DNA of 64,000 nt from Shewanella woodyi ATCC 51908 (lineage in GTDB: Bacteria > Pseudomonadota > Gammaproteobacteria > Enterobacterales > Shewanellaceae): contig NC_010506.1 of assembly GCF_000019525.1 (NCBI RefSeq), positions 2,046,001 to 2,110,000 on the forward strand. Direction: 5' to 3'. The position numbers were made by a program, and so were the translations under genes. Under the pieces are notes generated by a model. It saw only the letters and a program-made list of their open reading frames with translations, was not told the DNA's origin and searched no databases. The first letter of the stretch is position 1. Every line of letters begins with the position of its first letter. Shown here piece by piece: positions 56,630 to 64,000 of this stretch.

Positions 56630-58075
56630 TTAATAGATCGCCTTGTTGACACTCTCTTGTGAGTGCAAAGCTTTAGGCATGAACAGTGATTGTTTCAGTA
56701 GAGATAGGTATTTGGTGTTACTGGAATTATTGTCAAATTCTAGCATTAAAAGTGATCGCTCCTCCTCTGGAGCATCCTCATCAAGAAGTAACTGGACGGG
56801 GCCGAATACACCAAGTCGATGTTTATTTTGTCCACTTGCATAGCGTATTTGAGCCGGTGCGCCAAAGAGATCTAATTGACCTGTAAGCACCAAACAAAGC
56901 TGAGGAAGGAGTGAGATAATGCGAGTCGGAGTATTGAATGAGTAAACAACGAGACTTTGGCCTAAGTTGTCATTAATCATCTCTTGAATAATGGGCTTTG
57001 CTTTTAGTTTGAGAAGGAGCACTCTGATAAGGGAATAAGTTGCTAGAAGAGGCCAAAATGGTAGGCTAATAAGCAAAATAGCAAGGATAAACAGACGAGT
57101 CATAAAGTGTGTTTGCGAAGGTATGATATTGGCTTCAAGCTGGCTGGGGCCTATTAAGGCTTGATCGTCTACTAGGATGTGGCCGTCAGTATTTAAATTA
57201 ATCAGCAAGTTTTTACATAGTATGCTGTTATTAACCTCTAGCCCTTCGCCAACATAAGTGTGCGGCAGAATTAAACAACTCTCTAGCACCGAGCCTTTGT
57301 CGATCAGCGTATCGTTACCTATGATGACAGTGTTCTTCATCTCAACGCTGGGGTCTACCTTGCTGTTTTCACCAATGATCCCCCAAGCATGCTGTTTATC
57401 TAGCCCTTGAGTATCGGCTTTCGCTCCTACATAAAAGTCTTGTTCTGGATTGGCGGATGTGAAACTGCGCTCCATTGGGGTCAAGGCTGGAATATCATTT
57501 CTGGCTAAACTTAAATTCACCTGCAAATATGCCTGGAAACTATCGAGCATATTGCAAAGGCCATGCAGTACCAGAGTGACGACACTGTTGTTTTCACCAT
57601 GATTGATAAGAGGCCAGTCAATGCCATCAAGATAGGGCTGTGCGGCTGGTAGCATTGACATACCAGCGTTTTCATTGGCCATTTTGGCTTGTACAAATTC
57701 GTTAGGAAATTGTCTAGAGAAGTTGATAAAGCTAGCGATACAGGGGGAGCGGAAAATATCACCTCTGATGATCAGTATTGATTCATTAGAAGGTAGAGAT
57801 AACCGGTTGAGTACTGATTTCGTTTTCTCTTGTGGTTTACTTAAAAAGTATTCAATTCTAATCCCCCATCGCTCTCCATCACCAAGTTGTTGCTCAACCT
57901 CTTGAGCTTGTGATGAGATGATTAACTTAACCTCAGAGATCCCTGAGGTGGCGATATCCTCTAAGGTATATTCAATGACAGGTTTGTTGCCTACAGGCAG
58001 TAATGCAGGGCAATAGTGCTGATCAAGGGGGGCGAGTTCATCACCTATTCTATTTGCGAAGATAATTGCTTGCAT
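56630..58075 (-). CDS. Nucleotidyltransferase-like protein with beta-helix and degenerate active site
   Basis: 481 residues. The N-terminal third has the nucleotidyltransferase fold (PVGNKPVIEYTLEDIATSGISEVKLI), but the catalytic signature GGxGxRLxPLTxxxPKxLLP reads ANRIGDELAPLDQHYCPALL. The Gly-rich loop, the Arg and the Lys are all lost. A hexapeptide helix follows (KVDPSVEMKNTVIIGNDTLI), then a membrane segment (LFILAILLISLPFWPLLATY) and an uncharacterised C-terminus. It lies between the PGT-GT26 fusion and tagD and is probably a non-catalytic or scaffolding relative of sugar-phosphate nucleotidyltransferases. Confidence 0.78.
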   Translation of the reverse strand: MQAIIFANRIGDELAPLDQHYCPALLPVGNKPVIEYTLEDIATSGISEVKLIISSQAQEVEQQLGDGERWGIRIEYFLSKPQEKTKSVLNRLSLPSNESILIIRGDIFRSPCIASFINFSRQFPNEFVQAKMANENAGMSMLPAAQPYLDGIDWPLINHGENNSVVTLVLHGLCNMLDSFQAYLQVNLSLARNDIPALTPMERSFTSANPEQDFYVGAKADTQGLDKQHAWGIIGENSKVDPSVEMKNTVIIGNDTLIDKGSVLESCLILPHTYVGEGLEVNNSILCKNLLINLNTDGHILVDDQALIGPSQLEANIIPSQTHFMTRLFILAILLISLPFWPLLATYSLIRVLLLKLKAKPIIQEMINDNLGQSLVVYSFNTPTRIISLLPQLCLVLTGQLDLFGAPAQIRYASGQNKHRLGVFGPVQLLLDEDAPEEERSLLMLEFDNNSSNTKYLSLLKQSLFMPKALHSQESVNKAIY

Positions 58076-58131
58076 CTCTCTTCTCCTATTATCTACTAAC
58101 TCTATCTACTGGCACTTTTTTGGAACATATT

Positions 58132-60210
58132 CTAATAAGCGCCCTTAGCGAGCAGTACAGCGGGAATGGTCTTAACTAAAATCCAAATATCGGTGAGTAA
58201 TGATTGTTGATAGATATAATCCACATCCAATTTAACTTGTTGTTCGAAAGGGATGTCTGAGCGGCCACTGACCTGCCAAATACAGGTTATTCCCGGTTTG
58301 ACAGCCAGTCTTTTTCTATCTTGCATTGAATATTGCTCTACTTCGGTCAACAGTGCTGGGCGTGGTCCAACTAAAGACATATCGCCTAAAATAACGTTCC
58401 ATAGCTGTGGAAGTTCATCAATTGAAGCTTTACGGATGAGTTTGCCGACATTGGTGATTCTGGGGTCTCGTTTCATCTTAAATAGCACGCCGCCCTTCAT
58501 CTCATTGTCTGCTTTGAGCTTTGCTAGCCTTTGCTCTGCATCTAGATACATAGATCTAAACTTCCACATGGTAAAAGAGGCATTATCTTTCCCAGCCCTT
58601 TGCTGGCTAAAGAGTACTGGGCCAGGTGATTCCAAGCGGATCACTAAGGCAACAAGAAGCAGAAAAGGGATCAAACTTAATAAGATGATTGAGCCTGCTA
58701 TCAGGTCAAAACCTCGCTTAACGAGTGCAGTGATTTTTCCCTGTAGTCTTTGACGTGTACAGCGATGAGTGGCACTGAGGTTATTTGCTTTCATATTAGT
58801 TAGCCTAGATGTCTCCACCATTAGGCACTGTGGAGCGGATAACTCAGAGAGGTTAGCTTGATGTTTTTGTTGGGTAGCTAAATGTTTCTGAGATTGTATC
58901 TCTTTAAAAACGCGATAGAGAAAAAGTGGATTACCTATGATGTATCGTTTCCACATTCTTTTAGGCTCTTCACTTAGACGGCATATCCACTCCATTCCCA
59001 TCTGTCTTACCCATAATGGCGCGCGTTTAACCTTTTCTGCATAGAAGTCGAACAGACCGCCAACTCCGATCCCAACGCCAACATCGAGTTGATGCTTATG
59101 TTTTGCTAACCATAACTCCTGTTTTGGTGCGCCCATGGCGACGAGCAGTATGGAGGCTTTGGAGTGATTGATTTTATCTATCACTTGTTGCTCGACTAAA
59201 GGATCGCTGATGAAGCCATGATGAGTACCTGCAATTTTTAGTTTTGGGTACTTAAGTTGCATATTCTGAGCGGCAGTTGCAGCAACGCCTTTGTCGGCGC
59301 CCAGTAGAAAAATGGATAGACCTGCATCGGCTGCTTGCTCACATAGCCTTGGAAACATATCTGTGCCATTTAGGTTATCTTTAGGTGCGACTCCCTTACA
59401 GATGCTGGCAATTCGTATACCTGAGCCGTCAGCAAAAACCCTGTCACAGGAGGTCTGTAGGCAGTCTCGGTATTGGGAGTTTTGTGTGCTTATGTTCATG
59501 CAATCAGCGTTAACAAATGCGTACTGGCTGAAATGCTGATTGACCTTTGCTGTAGATGAACCAGCATGAGATAGCTGTTTTTTATGATGTTCTTGAGCAT
59601 TTTCGATAATCAGCGCTAACATCTCGGTCATGCTTAAATTAGAAAGCTTGATATCGAACAGATTAATATCACTGATATTTTGGTTAGCTTGTTTACTGGA
59701 TAATAACCAGATAAGAGACGTACGGGCTAGAGCTAGGAGATAAGAGAACGCACCTTTATGAGCTTGAATAATGGCAAGCTCTTGGTTTTCAAAGCTGAGC
59801 CCCATCTGTTGATGCATTAATTTGAATGATATTAGTCCAGGCTTAATTGAGGTGGCTTGTGTTGTAGCATAAGAGTTAGCGGTATCGCTCTTGTTACTCT
59901 GTGAAGGGGAAAATATGTAACTCTTTTCTGTTCCTAATAGAGAGATATCGCCTTTGAGTAGGTTGATTAACTGTGGCCACTGACAGCAGATCCCTTCACC
60001 AGTAAACTGGTAAAGACTGAGTTGCTTGTTATCCACTCCATAGATATAAACACGCTCAATAGCTGCACCATATCTGAATTTTCTGTACAGGTATTTGAGT
60101 AGCAGTACTGGACTTGCAGCCAAGATTAAGAGCAGAGCTGAGATAAAGTCGATCCCTCGAATGAAATTAGGCATTGTTGCTGCTTGCTTAACTTGTGTCT
60201 GAGTGGTCAT
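58132..60210 (-). CDS. Three-part fusion: degenerate PGT, WecG/TagA (GT26) glycosyltransferase, WbaP-type PGT
   Basis: 692 residues. Residues about 18-95 resemble a phosphoglycosyl transferase (membrane helix FISALLLILAASPVLLLKYLY, then WPQLINLLKGDISLLG), with the Asp-Glu dyad replaced by Cys-Gln (C76-Q77). Residues about 195-455 form a GT26 domain (FADGSGIRIA, NGTDMFPRLCEQA, LVAMGAPKQELWLAKH, GVGGLFDFYAEKVKRAP). Residues about 495-692 are a complete PGT (WKFRSMYLDAEQR, ASIDELPQLWNVILGDMSLV, PGITCIWQVSGRSDIPF). It probably both loads sugar-1-phosphate onto undecaprenyl phosphate and adds a second sugar. Start ATG 60210 follows GGCAGG. Confidence 0.88.
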   Translation of the reverse strand: MTTQTQVKQAATMPNFIRGIDFISALLLILAASPVLLLKYLYRKFRYGAAIERVYIYGVDNKQLSLYQFTGEGICCQWPQLINLLKGDISLLGTEKSYIFSPSQSNKSDTANSYATTQATSIKPGLISFKLMHQQMGLSFENQELAIIQAHKGAFSYLLALARTSLIWLLSSKQANQNISDINLFDIKLSNLSMTEMLALIIENAQEHHKKQLSHAGSSTAKVNQHFSQYAFVNADCMNISTQNSQYRDCLQTSCDRVFADGSGIRIASICKGVAPKDNLNGTDMFPRLCEQAADAGLSIFLLGADKGVAATAAQNMQLKYPKLKIAGTHHGFISDPLVEQQVIDKINHSKASILLVAMGAPKQELWLAKHKHQLDVGVGIGVGGLFDFYAEKVKRAPLWVRQMGMEWICRLSEEPKRMWKRYIIGNPLFLYRVFKEIQSQKHLATQQKHQANLSELSAPQCLMVETSRLTNMKANNLSATHRCTRQRLQGKITALVKRGFDLIAGSIILLSLIPFLLLVALVIRLESPGPVLFSQQRAGKDNASFTMWKFRSMYLDAEQRLAKLKADNEMKGGVLFKMKRDPRITNVGKLIRKASIDELPQLWNVILGDMSLVGPRPALLTEVEQYSMQDRKRLAVKPGITCIWQVSGRSDIPFEQQVKLDVDYIYQQSLLTDIWILVKTIPAVLLAKGAY

Positions 60211-60974
60211 TTTGCCTGCCTTAAGCGTGCTGCTATTGGTGTTGTGTTCATATTCTTAGTTATTGCATAGGTTAGGCCAACTATTCTTATCTTTAATTTT
60301 CAAGTGATTACCATGCTTTTAGTCTGTTTTAGATTACTTGTAACCGGAGATGTTGCAGTTTGCAATGCAGATAAAGAAGGAATATGAATGAGTCTTGGGA
60401 AGCGTTTCGAGCTGCTTGTATGGATAAAAGTTAAAGCAATGGTGAACTAAGTGCTGATTGATAATGGAACGTTCGTGCCTTACTTACGGAAAAAGAATGA
60501 GCGCCGATTTCGTCAGTTTCGAGGTCAGTCGCAACCTCCTTGCTAGGGTAAAGGCTGAGAAGGGGGGCTCTAGCTTTTGTTTTGACCTGTAGGTTGGGGC
60601 TTAGCCCATCAAAAGCTTATATTGTGTTTACAAACCTGACGGCATAAATGCCGACCTACTTTCAAAATAAGGTTCTAGGTTCTAGGACCTAGGACGCTTC
60701 GCTTCGAGGACGGCCTCCGGCCTGCTAGGAAATCAAAAGCGAGAACGAACGCTGCGGTTGCAGATGACGGAACGTTCGTACCTCACTCACGGATAAAGCA
60801 AAAAAGATTCAGCTTTTGATTTTGCTCTTACCGTAAGTGCAGCGTTCCGTGCGACCACAGGCCATTCCGTTATCCGTAGCCGCTGGCGGCGTTCGTCTTT
60901 ATAGCAGCGAAGCGACCTACAGCCTAGTAGGCACTTGTGCCGTCCTAGCAGGGCGAGCCTGTCCTTTTTAGCCT
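60211..60974. repeat. Large repeat-rich gap inside the minus-strand polysaccharide locus
   Basis: No gene is supported in 764 bases. The first about 200 bases next to the fusion gene are A+T rich and may hold its promoter. A REP pair lies at 60589-60659 (GTAGGTTGGGGCTTAGCCC ... GGCATAAATGCCGACCTAC). From about 60660 to 60970 there are mosaic repeats shared with 43225-43300 (inverted) and 54735-54790 (direct). Confidence 0.85.
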
Positions 60975-62018
60975 TTAAGACAACATTGATGATTTAACAC
61001 CATCTTTGCTGATGCGATTTCTCTGCACAAAACCTAACAGAGATTGGCCTACATTCTCACAAACTTTATACGCGGATGAAGGCAGTAGCCAGAGTAGATA
61101 GGCGGCTGTAAAAGTGACGAGTGTTCTGGCTGTTTCATTGATCATTATTGAGGGAGACTCAGTAAGTGCACGGTTCATTAGGCTGATGGCAGCTTTACCA
61201 CTGCCATTTCTAATAGATTGTCGCGCTAGGTACCTGAGTTGATAGGCCCTTGCATTATGTTCATGCTTTGCAAGGAGTTTTGGGGCATAAAGTTTAGCCT
61301 TATCTATCATCGACTCCCAAGATGCTAACTGCTTAATGATATTAGAAGAGAGCCCCTGCTGATTTAGACGATAATAGGTTAATGGCTCTGGGATCCCCTC
61401 CATCTTCCAGTGAGTGGTAGCGACAATTCTTAACCAACACTCAATATCTTCTGATTGGCGAAACCTTTCATCGAAATAGCAGGTGTAATGTTCAGGATGG
61501 TTTAGCGCTTGAAAGCGAATATCATTCAGGGTTTCACGGCGAATAACGGGAGCAGAGCCATTACCAACAGGGTTACGACACAGTAGATCGGCGGCTGTGA
61601 TCCCTTTAAGTTGCGGCATCTGATAAAACTCCGTTCTCTTGCCCTTATGATCCATAAAACTTGAACGTGAAAAGCTGATCCCTACTCTTGGGGAGTCGTT
61701 TAGGTGATCAACATGCATCTTTAGTTTGTCTTTATGCCACATATCATCTGAGTCGATAAAGGCGACATACCGTCCGATAGCATGGCGGATCCCGCTATTA
61801 CGAGCTGCGGCTAAGCCCTTATTTTGTTCATGATTGACGATACGGATCCGGTGATCGAGCACGGTTTTACATATCGCGAGGCTTTGGTCTGTGGAGCAAT
61901 CGTTAACCAGAATAAGCTCGAAATTAGTAAATGATTGGCTTAGCACTGAATCTATGGCGCTTTTAACAAAGTGCTGCACGTTATAGATAGGCATTACTAC
62001 AGATACTCTAGGCGTCAT
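60975..62018 (-). CDS. Glycosyltransferase family 2
   Basis: GT-A fold transferase of 347 residues. The N-terminus SVVMPIYNVQHFVKSAIDSVL and the FELILVNDCSTDQSL segment are standard, the metal-binding acid cluster is YVAFIDSDDMWHKDKL, and FRQSEDIECWLRI holds the probable catalytic Asp. A C-terminal hydrophobic stretch (LVTFTAAYLLWLLPSS) may contact the membrane. Its start overlaps the end of the flippase gene by 11 bases. Donor and acceptor unknown. Confidence 0.93.
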   Translation of the reverse strand: MTPRVSVVMPIYNVQHFVKSAIDSVLSQSFTNFELILVNDCSTDQSLAICKTVLDHRIRIVNHEQNKGLAAARNSGIRHAIGRYVAFIDSDDMWHKDKLKMHVDHLNDSPRVGISFSRSSFMDHKGKRTEFYQMPQLKGITAADLLCRNPVGNGSAPVIRRETLNDIRFQALNHPEHYTCYFDERFRQSEDIECWLRIVATTHWKMEGIPEPLTYYRLNQQGLSSNIIKQLASWESMIDKAKLYAPKLLAKHEHNARAYQLRYLARQSIRNGSGKAAISLMNRALTESPSIMINETARTLVTFTAAYLLWLLPSSAYKVCENVGQSLLGFVQRNRISKDGVKSSMLS

Positions 62019-63372
62019 GGTGAACCTCCTGATTAAAACGTTTTGAATGGCTTTTCTGTTCCTCTTCAGTGCAGATAGCCTGCTTATTAAGAATGAACAG
62101 TTGAATGTAAAAACTAAGGGCTGGCATGCAGATAAGGTGAATAATTAAGATCCCAAGGGCTACTGCGACTAGCCCCCATTGACTGCAGACTGCGATTGTA
62201 ATGGCTAGCAGTAGCGTAAAGCCGAGGTTAAAGCTGAGATTTAATCGACTTTTGTTCAGGCTAATGAGTAGCTGACTTGCTGCTTCGCCTATGGGCCTTA
62301 CTAGACCACTTAGGCAGAGAAGGATAAATACAGGTAGAGCACCGGCTTCTATCCACTTACTGCCATAGATTAATGGCAAGTAAATTGGAGAGAGAAGGGT
62401 TTGTAGTGTAATGACTGGAATGGCAATTTTTAAGATCAATATTAATGAGTGACTGTAACGTGCTTTAAGCTCTTGGGAGGCGATGATTTTTTGTTGATCT
62501 TTTTTTGCGCCACAAAGGTGAGAATATAGCGCCGTTCCGTAGCTTTGAATAATGCCAAGGCTTATCCCTAAACTCGTGTTAAAAGCAAAAAAGTAGATCC
62601 CCAAAGCCTCTAAACCAAGAAAGTAGCCGATTAAGAGGTAGTCGATGTTTTGTCTCAACGAGATACTCAGATCGCTCAAACCAACCATAGACCCAAAATT
62701 AAACATTTTAGGAATAGGCAAACCACTCACACTGTGGTCATTAGATTTGGGAAGTGGGTTATGGTACCTGTGTATGGCTATCCAGATCAGTATAACCAGC
62801 ACCTTTGGCAATATAATGGCCCAAATTCCCAATCCCAAGAGTGCAAATGTGGCGGTTAGGAGTCCATCACCTACGGTTTGCCATAAAATTGCGCGGCCAA
62901 CAACGCGCATTTTATTTGCTCTAAGATTAATTGCTGCATGCAGCATACCGATAGGAAGAAGGAGGTAGCTTGTTGCCATGAGTATCATAGGCGCGATAAT
63001 GATCGTGTCTTGGTGATAAAATGCGAGAGGCCAACTGAGTAAGCTCATGGCAACAAATGCGGTGATTGATGCAAACCAATTTATTTTGTTTGCATTTGGG
63101 AGTGATGCAGCCAGCTCATCATCGTTCATCTTGATGAGTGATGCAGAGGTGATCCTTCTAGTGGGAGTACAGATGAGTTCAAAACAGGTCAGTATTATGG
63201 CGACTTGCCCGAACACTTCAGGGGTAAATATCCGGGCTAAAATAATACTGGAAGCTAGGCGTACAACACGTCCCATGACTTGAGCCGATCCCAACCAGAA
63301 GAGGCTTTTTGAGAAGCGACTCTTAGCTTGCATTGTTGTGAGATCTGTTTGTTGCTTTAGTACTTGGCTCAT
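62008..63372 (-). CDS. Wzx-like oligosaccharide flippase (polysaccharide transporter, MOP superfamily)
   Basis: 454-residue integral membrane protein with about 12-14 spans. The N-terminal KSRFSKSLFWLGSAQVMGRVVRLASSIILARIFTPEVFGQVAI is the standard start of PST-family exporters (residues about 17-59). It belongs to a different branch from the MurJ-like protein in the first locus, so the two loci appear to have separate flippases. The C-terminal tail (EEEQKSHSKRFNQEVHHDA) is cytoplasmic. Coupled to the GT2 gene by overlap. Confidence 0.92.
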   Translation of the reverse strand: MSQVLKQQTDLTTMQAKSRFSKSLFWLGSAQVMGRVVRLASSIILARIFTPEVFGQVAIILTCFELICTPTRRITSASLIKMNDDELAASLPNANKINWFASITAFVAMSLLSWPLAFYHQDTIIIAPMILMATSYLLLPIGMLHAAINLRANKMRVVGRAILWQTVGDGLLTATFALLGLGIWAIILPKVLVILIWIAIHRYHNPLPKSNDHSVSGLPIPKMFNFGSMVGLSDLSISLRQNIDYLLIGYFLGLEALGIYFFAFNTSLGISLGIIQSYGTALYSHLCGAKKDQQKIIASQELKARYSHSLILILKIAIPVITLQTLLSPIYLPLIYGSKWIEAGALPVFILLCLSGLVRPIGEAASQLLISLNKSRLNLSFNLGFTLLLAITIAVCSQWGLVAVALGILIIHLICMPALSFYIQLFILNKQAICTEEEQKSHSKRFNQEVHHDA

Positions 63373-63588
63373 ACATAAACCTTGCTGATACCGGGTCTAG
63401 GTTAAGTAATACAGGTTTCATGCCAAGGATTGATGTTTTGTTAATGCATTGAAAGTAAAGTGATAAATATGAGGCTTTGTTAGCCAACTGTGGTTTTTTG
63501 ATGAGTTGGTTGCACCTTGCTATTGATATTCATTAGCTGTGTTGCAAATTGCAATCATCTGCAATTGCTTTTTAGTTTAGCTCTTTAT

Positions 63589-64000
63589 CTACTGACCTTT
63601 TCGTTTATGCGCAATACCAACAATAATCAGCCCAGGCCAGAATAGGTAAGCTAAGATCTCTAAATTTTCCCCAAAGGTGTAAAGAAATATCTGTAATAGC
63701 ACTGCAATTGCTGAAGCCGCGACTGGGGATTTTGATATTTCGCTAATTAAACTTAGTAGGCTGCAGATCAAAGGGAGCGCTAGTGCAATGGCGCCAACCA
63801 AGCCTTTAACGAATAGCAGACCAAACCAAGTATGATGAGAACCGATAGGCATATATTCCACGAGGTGGGGACCTCGCTCCACGATACCATGCCCCCACAC
63901 GAGAGCCTCGTTAGACCAGCGCTGCAGTGCAATTTGTCCTAGATGTTCCCTTACGCGAGTTGAACCCGCTCTTGCTGATTTAATTGCTGCAATACTGAGC
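63589..64000 (-). CDS. O-antigen ligase/Wzy-like protein, partial (5' end beyond the window)
   Basis: Only the C-terminal about 136 residues are visible; the frame is open to the window edge. The segment RVREHLGQIALQRWSNEALVWGHG (split here as residues before 63900 and after) followed by GSHHTWFGLLFVKGLVGA and two or more membrane spans matches the large periplasmic loop and following helices of WaaL/Wzy proteins, where the Arg and the H of SHHTW are conserved. It could be the polymerase of the second locus or the ligase. About 216 bases of non-coding sequence separate it from the flippase. Confidence 0.78.
   Translation of the reverse strand, partial: LSIAAIKSARAGSTRVREHLGQIALQRWSNEALVWGHGIVERGPHLVEYMPIGSHHTWFGLLFVKGLVGAIALALPLICSLLSLISEISKSPVAASAIAVLLQIFLYTFGENLEILAYLFWPGLIIVGIAHKRKGQ

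Noticed and set aside
62645..62968. 107-codon plus-strand frame within the flippase gene
   Set aside because: Antisense to a clear PST-family membrane protein; no domain or start signal.

Overview
The window looks like chromosome from a marine gammaproteobacterium, most probably Shewanella or a close relative. The cysD-cysN-SLC13 permease-cysC order matches the arrangement I know from Shewanella. The intergenic gaps are packed with short palindromic repeats, and the proteins resemble those of marine Alteromonadales. No phage, plasmid, rRNA, tRNA or CRISPR features were seen. Most of the window is devoted to building, modifying and exporting surface polysaccharide.

Region 1 (1-21530, + strand) is a Wzx/Wzy-type O-antigen or capsule locus. 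It starts with a Wza-like SLBB export protein and a Wzz chain-length regulator, with a small four-helix-bundle gene inserted between them. Next come TviB/TviC-type enzymes for UDP-GalNAcA, a glycosyltransferase, an O-acetyltransferase, a Wzy-like polymerase and a MurJ-like flippase. A three-gene set then probably makes UDP-L-QuiNAc, followed by a second glycosyltransferase. The distal part is unusual: a PglC-type initiating transferase, a PglD-type left-handed beta-helix acyltransferase, an acyl carrier protein, two KAS III enzymes around one ketoreductase, and a PLP aminotransferase, ending in a clear terminator. I read this as a dedicated mini fatty-acid/polyketide line that builds a short hydroxyacyl chain for the 4-amino group of a bacillosamine-type sugar. 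The matching 4,6-dehydratase (WbpM/PglF type) lies at 41011-42939 and an rmlACBD dTDP-L-rhamnose set at 43556-47189.

Region 2 (21531-40729) is accessory. It holds an IS66 remnant cut by an IS3-family element whose transposase has lost a catalytic Asp, an MBOAT/SGNH pair likely to O-acylate a polysaccharide, two secreted proteins on the minus strand (one with an S74 chaperone domain), a 2233-residue repetitive surface protein with three 279-bp tandem repeats, an ASPIC/UnbV FG-GAP protein, and a DUF255 thioredoxin-like protein with a DsbD-like tail.

Region 3 (41011-54311) carries wbpM-like, rmlACBD, a REP-associated tyrosine transposase (RAYT) flanked by its probable REP substrates including a five-copy array, and the sulfate-activation genes cysD, cysN, an SLC13 permease and cysC, plus a DHH phosphoesterase that may recycle pAp.

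Region 4 (54811-64000, - strand) is a second polysaccharide locus: an O-antigen ligase/polymerase-like gene cut by the window edge, a flippase, a GT2 transferase, a PGT-GT26-PGT fusion, a degenerate nucleotidyltransferase, and TagD/TagF-like glycerol-phosphate enzymes. Together these suggest a teichoic-acid-like glycerol-phosphate polymer in a Gram-negative cell.
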